Assembly: GCA_023229945.1 (NCBI GenBank)
Contig: JALNYH010000003.1
Location: forward strand, 1-64,000
DNA: 64,000 bases
Direction of reading: 5' to 3'
Origin: Arcobacteraceae bacterium
GTDB taxonomy: Bacteria > Campylobacterota > Campylobacteria > Campylobacterales > Arcobacteraceae
How positions within the stretch are numbered: the first letter of the stretch is position 1; every line of letters begins with the position of its first letter. Below, piece after piece: positions 34,550 through 42,637 of the stretch. The notes under the pieces were generated by a model, which had not been told where the DNA came from, did no database searches, and saw only the letters and a list, made by a program, of their open reading frames with translations. Made by a program: the position numbers and the translations under genes.

Positions 34550-35302
34550 ATGAAAAAATATATATTGATTTTGTTGTCTATATTTTTATTTACTGGCTGT
34601 GTGTTTAGTAAAGCCCCAGTTACAAATAGAACTCAACTTATTTTGATTTCATCAAATCAAGAGCTAGCTTTGGGTGAAGAGAGTTTTAAGCAAACTCTAA
34701 AAGATATGAAAGTTAGTGATAATGCGATTGAAACAAAAAGAGTTGTTGAGATAGGTCAGAAATTGGCTAAGGCGACAAAACGAGATGATTTTAAGTGGGA
34801 ATTTGCTTTGGTTGAAAGCAAAGAAGTTAATGCTTTTTGTTTACCAGGTGGGAAAATAGTAGTATATACTGGACTTTTGCCAGTGGCAAAAACTGATGAT
34901 GCTCTAGCAACTGTAATCGCTCATGAAATTGGTCACGCAATGGCACGACATGGTGCTGAGAGAATGAGTGTAGGGCTTGTTAGTGGTGTTGTAGGGGTTG
35001 CTGCTAATGTAGCTATTGCCAATAAACACCCAGAATATTTGCAAACTTTTAATATAGCTTATGGGCTAGGTGCAACTTATGGAGTTATGTTACCTTATAG
35101 TAGAATGCAAGAATATGAAGCTGATGAGATAGGTATATATTTGATGAATGAAGTTGGTTATGACTTGGATGAAGCAATTGTATTTTGGGAGGATATGGCA
35201 AAACAATCAAAAGGTAAAAATATCCCAACATTTGCATCCACTCATCCTAGCAATCAAGATAGAATTGATTATTTGAAAAAAGTAATTGCAAAATATAGAT
35301 AA
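34550..35302 (+). CDS. M48-family metalloprotease lipoprotein (LoiP-like)
   Basis: A 250-aa lipoprotein with lipobox FTGC (Cys17) and zinc motif HEIGHA (125-130), plus a downstream Glu ligand in EYEADEIG. Size and layout match E. coli LoiP (YggG), an outer-membrane M48 protease induced by low osmolarity. It lies 3 nt after prmC. A quality-control role in the envelope is inferred. Confidence 0.88.
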   Translation: MKKYILILLSIFLFTGCVFSKAPVTNRTQLILISSNQELALGEESFKQTLKDMKVSDNAIETKRVVEIGQKLAKATKRDDFKWEFALVESKEVNAFCLPGGKIVVYTGLLPVAKTDDALATVIAHEIGHAMARHGAERMSVGLVSGVVGVAANVAIANKHPEYLQTFNIAYGLGATYGVMLPYSRMQEYEADEIGIYLMNEVGYDLDEAIVFWEDMAKQSKGKNIPTFASTHPSNQDRIDYLKKVIAKYR

Positions 35303-35315
35303 TAAAGGATAGCTT

Positions 35316-35771
35316 ATGACACCTTTGACAAAAGAAGATTTAGAGTTTTTGAGTATCGCTTATGAAGAAGCTAAAAAAGGATATGAAGAAGGTGGCGTTC
35401 CTGTGGGCTCTAGTATGAGTCTTAATGGAAAGCTAGTATCACAAGGGCATAACAAAAGAGTCCAAGAAAACAACCCTATAGCTCACGGAGAGATGGATTG
35501 TATTGCTCAAGCTGGTAGAAAGGCAAATTATAAAGGGGTGACTCTTTATACGACTCTTAGCCCTTGTATGATGTGTTCTGGAACTATTGTGCAATTTGGA
35601 ATCAAAAGAGTTGTAATAGGTGAAAATAAAAACTTTGATGGAAATATTGAGTTTTTAAGAGACAACGGCGTAGAAGTTCATCTTGTGGGTGATAAAAAAT
35701 GTGAAGACCTTATGTCGCAATTCATAAAAGAAAAACCAGAGCTTTGGTATGAGGATATATCACAAGATTAG
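35316..35771 (+). CDS. Yeast-type cytosine deaminase
   Basis: A zinc cytidine/deoxycytidylate-deaminase fold protein of 151 aa. Zinc site HGE (His57, proton-shuttle Glu59) and PCMMC (Cys84, Cys87). It resembles Saccharomyces Fcy1 more than TadA: TLYTTLSPC, IGENKNF, and above all the C-terminal lid MSQFIKEKPELWYEDI, where Fcy1 has MKQFIDERPQDWFEDI. The conserved Trp144 corresponds to Fcy1 Trp152, which closes the active site over cytosine. I therefore expect cytosine to uracil salvage, not tRNA A34 editing. It overlaps the next, convergent gene by 4 nt. Confidence 0.8.
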   Translation: MTPLTKEDLEFLSIAYEEAKKGYEEGGVPVGSSMSLNGKLVSQGHNKRVQENNPIAHGEMDCIAQAGRKANYKGVTLYTTLSPCMMCSGTIVQFGIKRVVIGENKNFDGNIEFLRDNGVEVHLVGDKKCEDLMSQFIKEKPELWYEDISQD

Positions 35772-37010
35772 CTTTTTTGGGTGATAGCTTTGGCTGCCAT
35801 ATATCCACTAGCCCATGCAAAAGCGAAGTTGTATCCACCTCTTTGACCCACTATATCCAAAACCTCACCACAAAAGTATAGATTTTTTTGTTTTAGTGAC
35901 TCAAAGGTTTTTGGGTTTATCTCTTTTGTATCAACCCCACCGCCACTCACTTCTGCATGACGAAAACCATGGGTATCTTTGACCTCAAATCTCCAATTTA
36001 GAATTCCGTTTGCTATTTTTTTGATTAGTTTGGTGTGTATGTCAAAGCCTTTGATAGTGTGTGAAATTTCCAAATCTTCTAGTAAGCTCATAGCTATTTT
36101 GATAGGTATAAGACCAATTAAAATATCCAATATCGTAAAATCAGCCATTTCTTTTGTAAGGTTTGATATATGAGATGATAGCTTTTGTGGATTGAAAGAG
36201 GGTAATAGGTTGATACTTATGCTTACATGGTCGTGATTCATCAAAGATATACTAGCTCTTTGTGAAATATCCAAAATAGCAAATCCAGAAATCCCATAGC
36301 TAGTAAATAATATATCACCAAAACAGCTAGAATCTTTTTTGTGGTTTATTAGGAGAGTTACTTCACCGTTTGTTTTTGCACCAGATGTTTTGGCTGCTAT
36401 TGGTGAGTCCAAATGAAGCTGTACAAGAGATGGGTATGTAGGGATGATATTGTGTGCAAATTTTTGTGCAAATTTCATCCCATCATCACAACCTCCTAGA
36501 TGAGATGCCGCTTGTGAGCCAGTTGCTACTACTACAAAGTCATATTTTGACATCAAATCTTTGATATTTGATACTTTTTGGTTGGTGAGTATATTTACCC
36601 CTAGATTTTTGGCATGGTTTATGAGCAATGTTGCTACACTTTTTGCCTCATTACTATATGGATAAACCCTTCCATCATCTTTTGTCTCAAGTAAAAGCCC
36701 GATACTTGAAGCAAATTTCTCAAATTCATTAAATCCAAAGTTTTTAATAGCATCTTCTACAAAAGTATTGTTTTCACCGAAAAAGTTCTCTTTTGAAATG
36801 TGTTTGTTGGTTATATTGCATCTACCGTTTCCAGAGACTAGTATTTTTTTGGCACATTTATCGTTTTGTTCATAAATATCAACGCTTAATGATTTTCTAG
36901 CACAAAAAATAGCACACATAAGCCCAGATGCTCCACCGCCTATGATTGCTACTTTTTTGGTTTTTGATTTATAAGTTTCTATTTTTAGCTCTTTGTGTTT
37001 TATTAATCAT
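35768..37010 (-). CDS. HI0933/YhiN-family flavoprotein with anomalous start
   Basis: FAD-dependent oxidoreductase of the HI0933 (BaiN/RdsA-type) family: GNGRCNITN, VATGSQA, and C-terminal RHAEVSGGGV and FAWASGYMAA. The FAD-binding GGGASGL is encoded at 36923-36940, upstream of the first in-frame ATG (36919), and no ATG, GTG or TTG precedes it before the in-frame stop at 37007-37009. An ATG at 37010 is in another frame; loss of one A from the A5 tract at 36982-36986 would join it to the gene (MINKTQRAK then IETYKSK). So the start is either frameshifted, a sequencing error, or a rare codon such as ATA at 36982. Reaction unknown. Confidence 0.75.
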
Positions 37011-37048
37011 AAGTATAGCAATAATTCTCTTTTGAACAACAAAAATAC

Positions 37049-37318
37049 CTATTTTTTGCTCATATCATAAATAAAACTAAAAATCTCAGCAACAGCTTTA
37101 TATAGCTCTGTTGGTATTTCTTGATTTAATTCTAATTGGGATAAAAGTTCTACCAAGTCTTTGTCTTGCTTGATTGGAATATTGTTTGCTTGAGCTATTT
37201 CTATGATTTTTTGGGCAACTTCTGATTTCCCTTTTGCTAGAAGTTTAGGGGCATTATCATTTCCCATATCATATCCAAGAGATGCTGCTTTTTTGATAAA
37301 TGGTTTATTGTTTGTCAT
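37049..37318 (-). CDS. flhX: FlhX: FlhB cytoplasmic-domain homologue
   Basis: An 89-aa protein matching only the C-terminal part of FlhB after the autocleavage site (AASLGYDMGNDNAPKLLAKG, then PIKQDKDLVELL and IPTELYKAVAEI), with no NPTH motif. Helicobacter FlhX is known to substitute for the cleaved FlhB C-terminus. It overlaps the FliK-like gene by 4 nt. Bacillus YlqH, next to FliK-like YlqG, is an analogous pair. Confidence 0.88.
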   Translation of the reverse strand: MTNNKPFIKKAASLGYDMGNDNAPKLLAKGKSEVAQKIIEIAQANNIPIKQDKDLVELLSQLELNQEIPTELYKAVAEIFSFIYDMSKK

Positions 37319-38937
37319 ATTTTAATATCCAAAGAATGAGTAGCGTTGGATTGTTCTGTGCTTTTTGCATAAGGATTTGATGTTTGTTGACGGTCAATGA
37401 TTTTGATACCCAAAAGATTGAAATCTGCCTTATTTAGACCAGCTCTTAAAAGTTTGAGATTGTCTTGTAAGATAGCTTTAAAATCACTATTTTGTATAGA
37501 CAATGAAATATCTATAGTCTCCTTGCCAAACAATGACACCATGACCTTAATATTTCCATAGCTTTGAAGCTCTAAGTCTATCTCACAATATGTTTTATCC
37601 TCATCTTGTCGTGTATAAATCGTCCCACCTACTAAATCTTCCCAATAAAATGGCATATAAAAATAGTTTCCATTACCATACAGCGACAAAAGCTGGAAAT
37701 ATTCTACCTGAGCAATAAGTCTATCCGTTTGATTTAGTATGTTTTGGTTTAGTTGCGATGTGCTTTGTGTCTGTTCTGTTGCTTGAGAACTTTTTGTTTG
37801 CACTTTGATAGATAAAGAAGCCTGATTTGCTTGGGCATAAGGGTTGTTTTCCATTCTTAGTGGAATATTTTGAGTTTTTTGATTTGGATTTTGAATATTT
37901 GGATTTTGTGCTTGATTTAGTTGTTGAGTGGTTGTGTTTGTTGGATTATTTATGTTTTGAGTCTGTGATGTAATATTTTGAGTCATAGTGTTTTGGAGTG
38001 TAGCTTGTGTCAAATTTGGCTGATTTGGTTGAATATTTTGTGTAAGTGGCTGTTGTTGAAATTGTTGTTGTATATTTTGAGTTTGTGTATTTTGTTGTAC
38101 TGGTTGTGGCTGAGATGTTTGGGTGTTTGGTTGTGCTGTTGGTTGCGTCGGATTTTGTCCTTGTGGACTTTGGGTATTTGTCCCCAAAGGCTGTTGTGTT
38201 ACCGTATTTGGTGAAGAAGGTATTGTTGTGCTTGGCTGTGCTGTTTGACCGCTTGGTGGCTGTGTGTTTGGGTTTGATGTTTGTGGTGTGGGGATATTAG
38301 ACTGAGTAATATTTGGATTTTGCGTTTGAGCTTGTGGTGCTTGTAAATTTGGTGTTATTGTTTGCCCCACTTGTATATTTGGCTGTGTTGGGTTTTGTTG
38401 CATTGTACCTTGAGGTGAGGCTGGTTTGTTTTGTATTTCATTTTTCAATTGATACAAAACCGCTTTTATATCCTTAGTAAGGTCTTGAATCCCAGAGTTC
38501 CCCAAAGCCATTTTCATTAGATTTGATTCTAGGAAAATACCACTATTTAAAAGTGAATTTTGCAAAACCTGAGGTTGGAGGTTTTGAATATTGGTCAATA
38601 GATTGTTTATGTTTTGTGCATTTTGTGTTGGAGTATTCTTGAGCATTTTGATAAGCTCTTGTAGATTTTCACCAAATGTACCACTATTTTTGATAGTTGG
38701 ATTGTTTTTGAGCATCTCAAAAATAGCATTTTGTGACATATCGCCATTTTTGATAATCTGAAATATATTTTTCAAAAAATCACTAGGATTTAGTTGATTG
38801 GTGGTATTTGTAAGAGTTGATTGGGTCGTATTTTGCAAAAATGCATCCAAAGCTGGATTGGCTTTTTGGTTTATTAGATTTATGATTTGTGCTGTTTGTG
38901 ATTGTGGTGATACATTAGCATTGGTTTGTGATATCAC
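37315..38937 (-). CDS. FliK-like protein with Asn/Gln/Pro/Thr-rich linker
   Basis: A 540-aa protein with GTG start at 38937, preceded by AGGGGA. The N-terminal third is helical; residues about 170-395 are a low-complexity Q/N/P/T linker; the C-terminal 130 residues (YFYMPFYWEDLVGG, YCEIDLELQSYGNIKVMVSLFGKETIDISLS) resemble the folded C-terminal domain of FliK hook-length control proteins. Coupling to flhX, which encodes a FlhB-C-like protein, supports a substrate-switch role. The classic FliK may be encoded elsewhere, so this is an additional or alternative member. Confidence 0.7.
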   Translation of the reverse strand: MISQTNANVSPQSQTAQIINLINQKANPALDAFLQNTTQSTLTNTTNQLNPSDFLKNIFQIIKNGDMSQNAIFEMLKNNPTIKNSGTFGENLQELIKMLKNTPTQNAQNINNLLTNIQNLQPQVLQNSLLNSGIFLESNLMKMALGNSGIQDLTKDIKAVLYQLKNEIQNKPASPQGTMQQNPTQPNIQVGQTITPNLQAPQAQTQNPNITQSNIPTPQTSNPNTQPPSGQTAQPSTTIPSSPNTVTQQPLGTNTQSPQGQNPTQPTAQPNTQTSQPQPVQQNTQTQNIQQQFQQQPLTQNIQPNQPNLTQATLQNTMTQNITSQTQNINNPTNTTTQQLNQAQNPNIQNPNQKTQNIPLRMENNPYAQANQASLSIKVQTKSSQATEQTQSTSQLNQNILNQTDRLIAQVEYFQLLSLYGNGNYFYMPFYWEDLVGGTIYTRQDEDKTYCEIDLELQSYGNIKVMVSLFGKETIDISLSIQNSDFKAILQDNLKLLRAGLNKADFNLLGIKIIDRQQTSNPYAKSTEQSNATHSLDIKI

Positions 38938-39104
38938 CTAAATCCCCTATAGAAAAAATACAACCCTATACCAATAAGCATAAAAATAGCAATAGTTTTC
39001 TTTATCTCTAGTATCCCAAGATAGTCTATAACCAAAGCGACTACTATCATAAATACATAAAATAGTATAGTTTTTGGATTGTTTGTATCAAATATAAAAA
39101 ACAT
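38934..39104 (-). CDS. 56-aa two-TM membrane protein
   Basis: ATG at 39104 and TGA overlapping the GTG of the FliK-like gene by 4 nt. The peptide has two hydrophobic segments (about 13-31 and 37-52) separated by a short charged loop (LEIKK) and a basic tail (FYRGFR). Its stop/start overlap suggests it is translated and coupled to the FliK-like gene. No family recognised. Confidence 0.6.
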   Translation of the reverse strand: MFFIFDTNNPKTILFYVFMIVVALVIDYLGILEIKKTIAIFMLIGIGLYFFYRGFR

Positions 39105-39187
39105 ACGATATTTTACATCAAAAATAAAAATAAATCAAATTTTCTTTGCAAATTGCAATACTTTTCTTTTTTATATGTGATTTATGC

Positions 39188-39201
39188 TACAATCTTATAA
39201 T
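39188..39201 (+). promoter_or_regulatory. Probable rsuA promoter (extended -10)
   Basis: TGCTACAAT gives an extended -10 (TACAAT at 39188-39193); a second TATAAT lies at 39196-39201. A T-rich stretch precedes it, as is common for this phylum. The start codon of rsuA is 20-30 nt further on. Confidence 0.45.
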
Positions 39202-39221
39202 AAAAACAAAAAAAGGTAAAT

Positions 39222-39908
39222 ATGCGTTTAGATAAGCTTCTATCAAGTCTTGGATATGGTACTAGAAAAGACATTGAGTTTTTTGCAAGACGAGGATATA
39301 TAAAGTACAAAGATGAAATCTGTAAAGATGCTACGAAAAAAGTTGAACACAAAGATGTATTGTTTGATAATGAGCCTCTTGATCCTCCAAGTGGAGTGAT
39401 AATAGCTATGAATAAACCAAAAGGGTATATTTGTAGCCATGAAGATAGTGGAAGGCTTATTTATTCGTTGCTTCCAGATCGTTATGCAAATAGAAACCCA
39501 AAACTTTCTACTATAGGAAGACTTGATATTGATACTAGTGGTATTATACTTTTTAGTGATGATGGCAATATAAATCATTCTTTGACAAGCCCAAAAAGAC
39601 ATATCCCAAAAGTATATGAAGTGACACTAAAACATCCTTTAAGAGGTGATGAACAAAAAATATTTGCTAGTGGTACTTTGATGCTAAATGGTGAAGAAAA
39701 GCCATTGCTTCCTGCAAAACTTGAGATTATTAATGATACATTGGTTCATTTGAGTATAGAAGAGGGTAGATACCATCAAGTCAAAAGGATGTTTGCAGCT
39801 GTAGGAAATAGGGTAGAAGGCTTGCATCGTATCAAGTTTGGGAAAATAGGTCTTGAAGGCTTAGATGAAGGTGCTTGGAAATTTGTTAAAATAGAAGATG
39901 TCTTATGA
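39222..39908 (+). CDS. rsuA: 16S rRNA pseudouridine(516) synthase RsuA
   Basis: A 228-aa enzyme with an S4 domain (MRLDKLLSSLGYGTRKD), the catalytic GRLDIDTSG (Asp102) and GRYHQVKRMFAAVGN, which is identical to the E. coli RsuA block. RsuA makes pseudouridine 516 in 16S rRNA; RluB/E/F are alternatives, but length and that block favour RsuA. It overlaps the next gene by 4 nt (ATGA). Confidence 0.85.
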   Translation: MRLDKLLSSLGYGTRKDIEFFARRGYIKYKDEICKDATKKVEHKDVLFDNEPLDPPSGVIIAMNKPKGYICSHEDSGRLIYSLLPDRYANRNPKLSTIGRLDIDTSGIILFSDDGNINHSLTSPKRHIPKVYEVTLKHPLRGDEQKIFASGTLMLNGEEKPLLPAKLEIINDTLVHLSIEEGRYHQVKRMFAAVGNRVEGLHRIKFGKIGLEGLDEGAWKFVKIEDVL

Positions 39909-40267
39909 ATATAATGCATGAAAAAACTGCAAGAATCAAATATATAAGGGTTGTTGATAAGTTTATATCAAGAGCTTTTTCTTTGGCAAAAGTTGATGAT
40001 ATGGATTTTGAAACCTTTAAACAAAAAATTGATAAGTTTTACAAGGAATTCAAAAAAACTCCAAAAGTAGAGCTTTATAGTACTTATTCAAATATGCAAC
40101 ACAGCTACATTGATATGGTTTTGACCATAGCAAACAGTGATGGCAAGAACTATGAAGAATACAAACAAAAGCTCATAAAAGAAGCAAATCTATTGGACAA
40201 ACACAAAAATAGTACTTCTTACAAAAAAGACAAACACAAAACTCAAAGCTTCAATGATGGATACTGA
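39905..40267 (+). CDS. Unrecognised 120-aa basic protein
   Basis: Start ATG at 39905 overlaps the rsuA stop; an in-frame ATG at 39914 (MHEKTARIKYIR) is an alternative. The protein is helical and Lys-rich, with no signal peptide or TM; the last 30 residues are very basic and polar (HKNSTSYKKDKHKTQSF). It overlaps the recD2 start by 14 nt. Tight overlap on both sides suggests a real gene; the basic tail suggests nucleic-acid or ribosome contact, which is only inference. Confidence 0.6.
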   Translation: MNIMHEKTARIKYIRVVDKFISRAFSLAKVDDMDFETFKQKIDKFYKEFKKTPKVELYSTYSNMQHSYIDMVLTIANSDGKNYEEYKQKLIKEANLLDKHKNSTSYKKDKHKTQSFNDGY

Positions 40268-42566
40268 TAAAACAAAAGAAGTTTTAAGACTTAGTGGAGT
40301 TTTAAAAAAAGTCTTATATCAAAATAGTGAAAATGCTTATATTATAGGAATATTGGGCAACAATCAAAAGATTTGCGGAAAATATTTTGAAGCTGATATC
40401 CAAAAGCTAGTGGATGAAGAACTTATTCTTTATGGAAATTGGATTACACACAAAAAATATGGTATTCAATTTGAGTTTGAAAAAATAGAGCTAAAAGAAT
40501 CTGAACTTTTTTTCTTTTTGACCAAGATAGTCAAAGGTGTAGGAAAAGCTGCTGCAAAAAAACTACTAGATATGTATAGTGAGACAGAGCTTATCAATAT
40601 CATAGAAAATGAGCCTAATAAACTACTAAATATAAGTGGAATCAAAGAAAAGAAGCTTACTTTGATAGTCCAAAGTTGGAAACAATATTCTCACCTAAGA
40701 GAACTTGGCTCTTTTTTGTCCAAATTTGGAGTCTCAAACAATCTTATAAATAAAATCTATGAAACATTTGGTGAAGTTGACAATCTAATAGAAAAAATCA
40801 AAGAAAACCCATATATCCTCACGAAAATCAAAGGAGTTGCATTTAAAAGAGCCGATGAGATAGGTATTTCTCTTGGAATTGATGCAAAATCACCTTTTAG
40901 AATAGAATCGTGTATCAATTTTACTCTCAAAGAATATTGCGAAGCAAACGGCAATAGCTCTATCTCAAAACAAAAACTTTTTGATTTGTTGTATAGCTCT
41001 TTGGACTTTCCAAAATCTCAAGAAATTGATATGTTATTAGAGAGCAGTGTAGCAAATTTACTAAAAGATGAAGAGTTGTTTATCACTTCAAAAGATAGAT
41101 ATAGCCCTAGAATGCTTTATTTTGCCGAAACAAAAATTATAAATTTTTTCAAAAAACGAAGTGACAATATAGCTATTAAGAAAATCGTATCAAACTTTGA
41201 AGAATACATCGAAAAAAAACAAAAAACATTGGGATTTGAGCTAAGTAGTGAGCAAAAAAAAGCAGTTAGCTTGATAAACGATGGTCACAATACTATTTTA
41301 CTCATAGGTTATGCAGGAACAGGTAAATCCACTTCATCTAGGGCTGTACTAGAGCTTTTGGAAGAAGTTGTTGGGTATGATGATATTATTTGTATGGCTC
41401 TTAGTGGGATAGCAAGCCAAAGAATAGCTGATACTACAGGATACAAAAGTGCCACAATCCAATCTCTTCTTATGGCAAACAAAGAGAAAGATTTTTTCCC
41501 ATATAAGGTTATGTTGCTTGATGAAGCATCTATGGTGAACTCTATTACTTTTTATCAAATTATTTCAAAAATAAGTGATGATACGATATTTATAGTAGTA
41601 GGTGATGATGGTCAGCTTCAAGCCATAGGGGCAGGAAATATTTTGAGTGATTGTATCAAATATGAGCTAGCACCTATTTGTAAGCTGACCAAAATCTATC
41701 GCCAAAATGAAAACCAAGCAATAGCCCTAATCGCCAATGAAATAAGAAATGCAATAGTTCCAGCTTATGAAAACCCAGCTTATGAGGATTTTAAATTTTT
41801 TGATGTCTCAATTCATAACCATTACATTGTCAAAAATACATTAAGTCCAAGTGATTTTTCATTGATGCGAGAAGATAATACCAATAAAATTCTAACTACA
41901 ATCCTAAATATCGCAAGCAATTATCTCAAAGAAGCATACTCACTCATAAAACATAGAAAAATATCAAAGTTTCTTACACTTTTTCAAGTGATTACACCTA
42001 TGAAAAATGGAATATTGGGTGTAGAAAACCTCAATCTTGAACTTCAAAAACTTTTCAATCAAAACAGAGCAGAGGGAAAAAAAACAAAACTTTATGAGTT
42101 TAAGCTCGGTGATAAAGTAATACACATAAAAAATGAAAATATGAAAACACAGACGATGGAAATGTACAGAAAAGGGAGTGATGAGTATATAGAAAAAAGG
42201 GTTTTTAATGGTCAGCTAGGGCTTATCATAAAGCTTGATTTTGATGATGAAAAATGTCTTGTTTTGTATCCAAATGATGATATGGTAGTTTTTTATGACT
42301 TTGATAATTTGGAATACTTACTATCTTTGGCATATGCTTTAACTATCCACAAAACCCAAGGTATGGAATACTCAACTGCACTTATTCCAATGACCTTTTC
42401 TCACTACATTATGCACAACACTAAGCTACTATATACCGCTATCACAAGAGCAAAAGATATGTGTTTTGTAGTGGGTGAAAACGAAGCGTTTAAAGCAGGG
42501 TGCAAAAAGATAGAAACCACCAAAAGAGAGAGTGTTATAAATGATTTGTTGGGCGAGAACACTTAA
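40254..42566 (+). CDS. recD2: RecD2-type helicase
   Basis: A 770-aa superfamily 1B 5'-3' helicase of the stand-alone RecD2 type: N-terminal OB-like region, helix-hairpin-helix repeats (VKGVGKAAAKKLL, IKGVAFKRADEIG), Walker A GYAGTGKST, Walker B DEASMV, and C-terminal motifs VTPMKNGILG-like (VITPMKNGILG) and TIHKTQGMEY. RecD2 acts in DNA repair without RecBC. It overlaps the preceding small gene. Confidence 0.93.
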   Translation: MMDTDKTKEVLRLSGVLKKVLYQNSENAYIIGILGNNQKICGKYFEADIQKLVDEELILYGNWITHKKYGIQFEFEKIELKESELFFFLTKIVKGVGKAAAKKLLDMYSETELINIIENEPNKLLNISGIKEKKLTLIVQSWKQYSHLRELGSFLSKFGVSNNLINKIYETFGEVDNLIEKIKENPYILTKIKGVAFKRADEIGISLGIDAKSPFRIESCINFTLKEYCEANGNSSISKQKLFDLLYSSLDFPKSQEIDMLLESSVANLLKDEELFITSKDRYSPRMLYFAETKIINFFKKRSDNIAIKKIVSNFEEYIEKKQKTLGFELSSEQKKAVSLINDGHNTILLIGYAGTGKSTSSRAVLELLEEVVGYDDIICMALSGIASQRIADTTGYKSATIQSLLMANKEKDFFPYKVMLLDEASMVNSITFYQIISKISDDTIFIVVGDDGQLQAIGAGNILSDCIKYELAPICKLTKIYRQNENQAIALIANEIRNAIVPAYENPAYEDFKFFDVSIHNHYIVKNTLSPSDFSLMREDNTNKILTTILNIASNYLKEAYSLIKHRKISKFLTLFQVITPMKNGILGVENLNLELQKLFNQNRAEGKKTKLYEFKLGDKVIHIKNENMKTQTMEMYRKGSDEYIEKRVFNGQLGLIIKLDFDDEKCLVLYPNDDMVVFYDFDNLEYLLSLAYALTIHKTQGMEYSTALIPMTFSHYIMHNTKLLYTAITRAKDMCFVVGENEAFKAGCKKIETTKRESVINDLLGENT

Positions 42567-42573
42567 TCAAACC

Positions 42574-42601
42574 TTGAATCTTATAAAATTTATGGTATAA
42601 T
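42574..42601 (+). promoter_or_regulatory. Promoter of the ABC-F gene
   Basis: TTGAAT (42574-42579), 16-nt spacer and an extended -10 TGGTATAAT (TATAAT at 42596-42601), 37 nt before the ABC-F ATG. Confidence 0.6.
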
Positions 42602-42637
42602 ACGCGAAAATCAAAGAAGTTATTTATTGGAGAGTTT

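Noticed and set aside
35316..35771. TadA (tRNA-specific adenosine deaminase) as identity of the deaminase
   Set aside because: Zinc motifs are shared by both families, but the C-terminal KPELWYEDI lid and the IGENKNF block match yeast cytosine deaminase and not TadA.
37978..38300. Plus-strand open frames rich in Leu/Trp/Val opposite the FliK-like gene
   Set aside because: They are antisense shadows of the low-complexity Q/N/T linker and have no ribosome site or homology.
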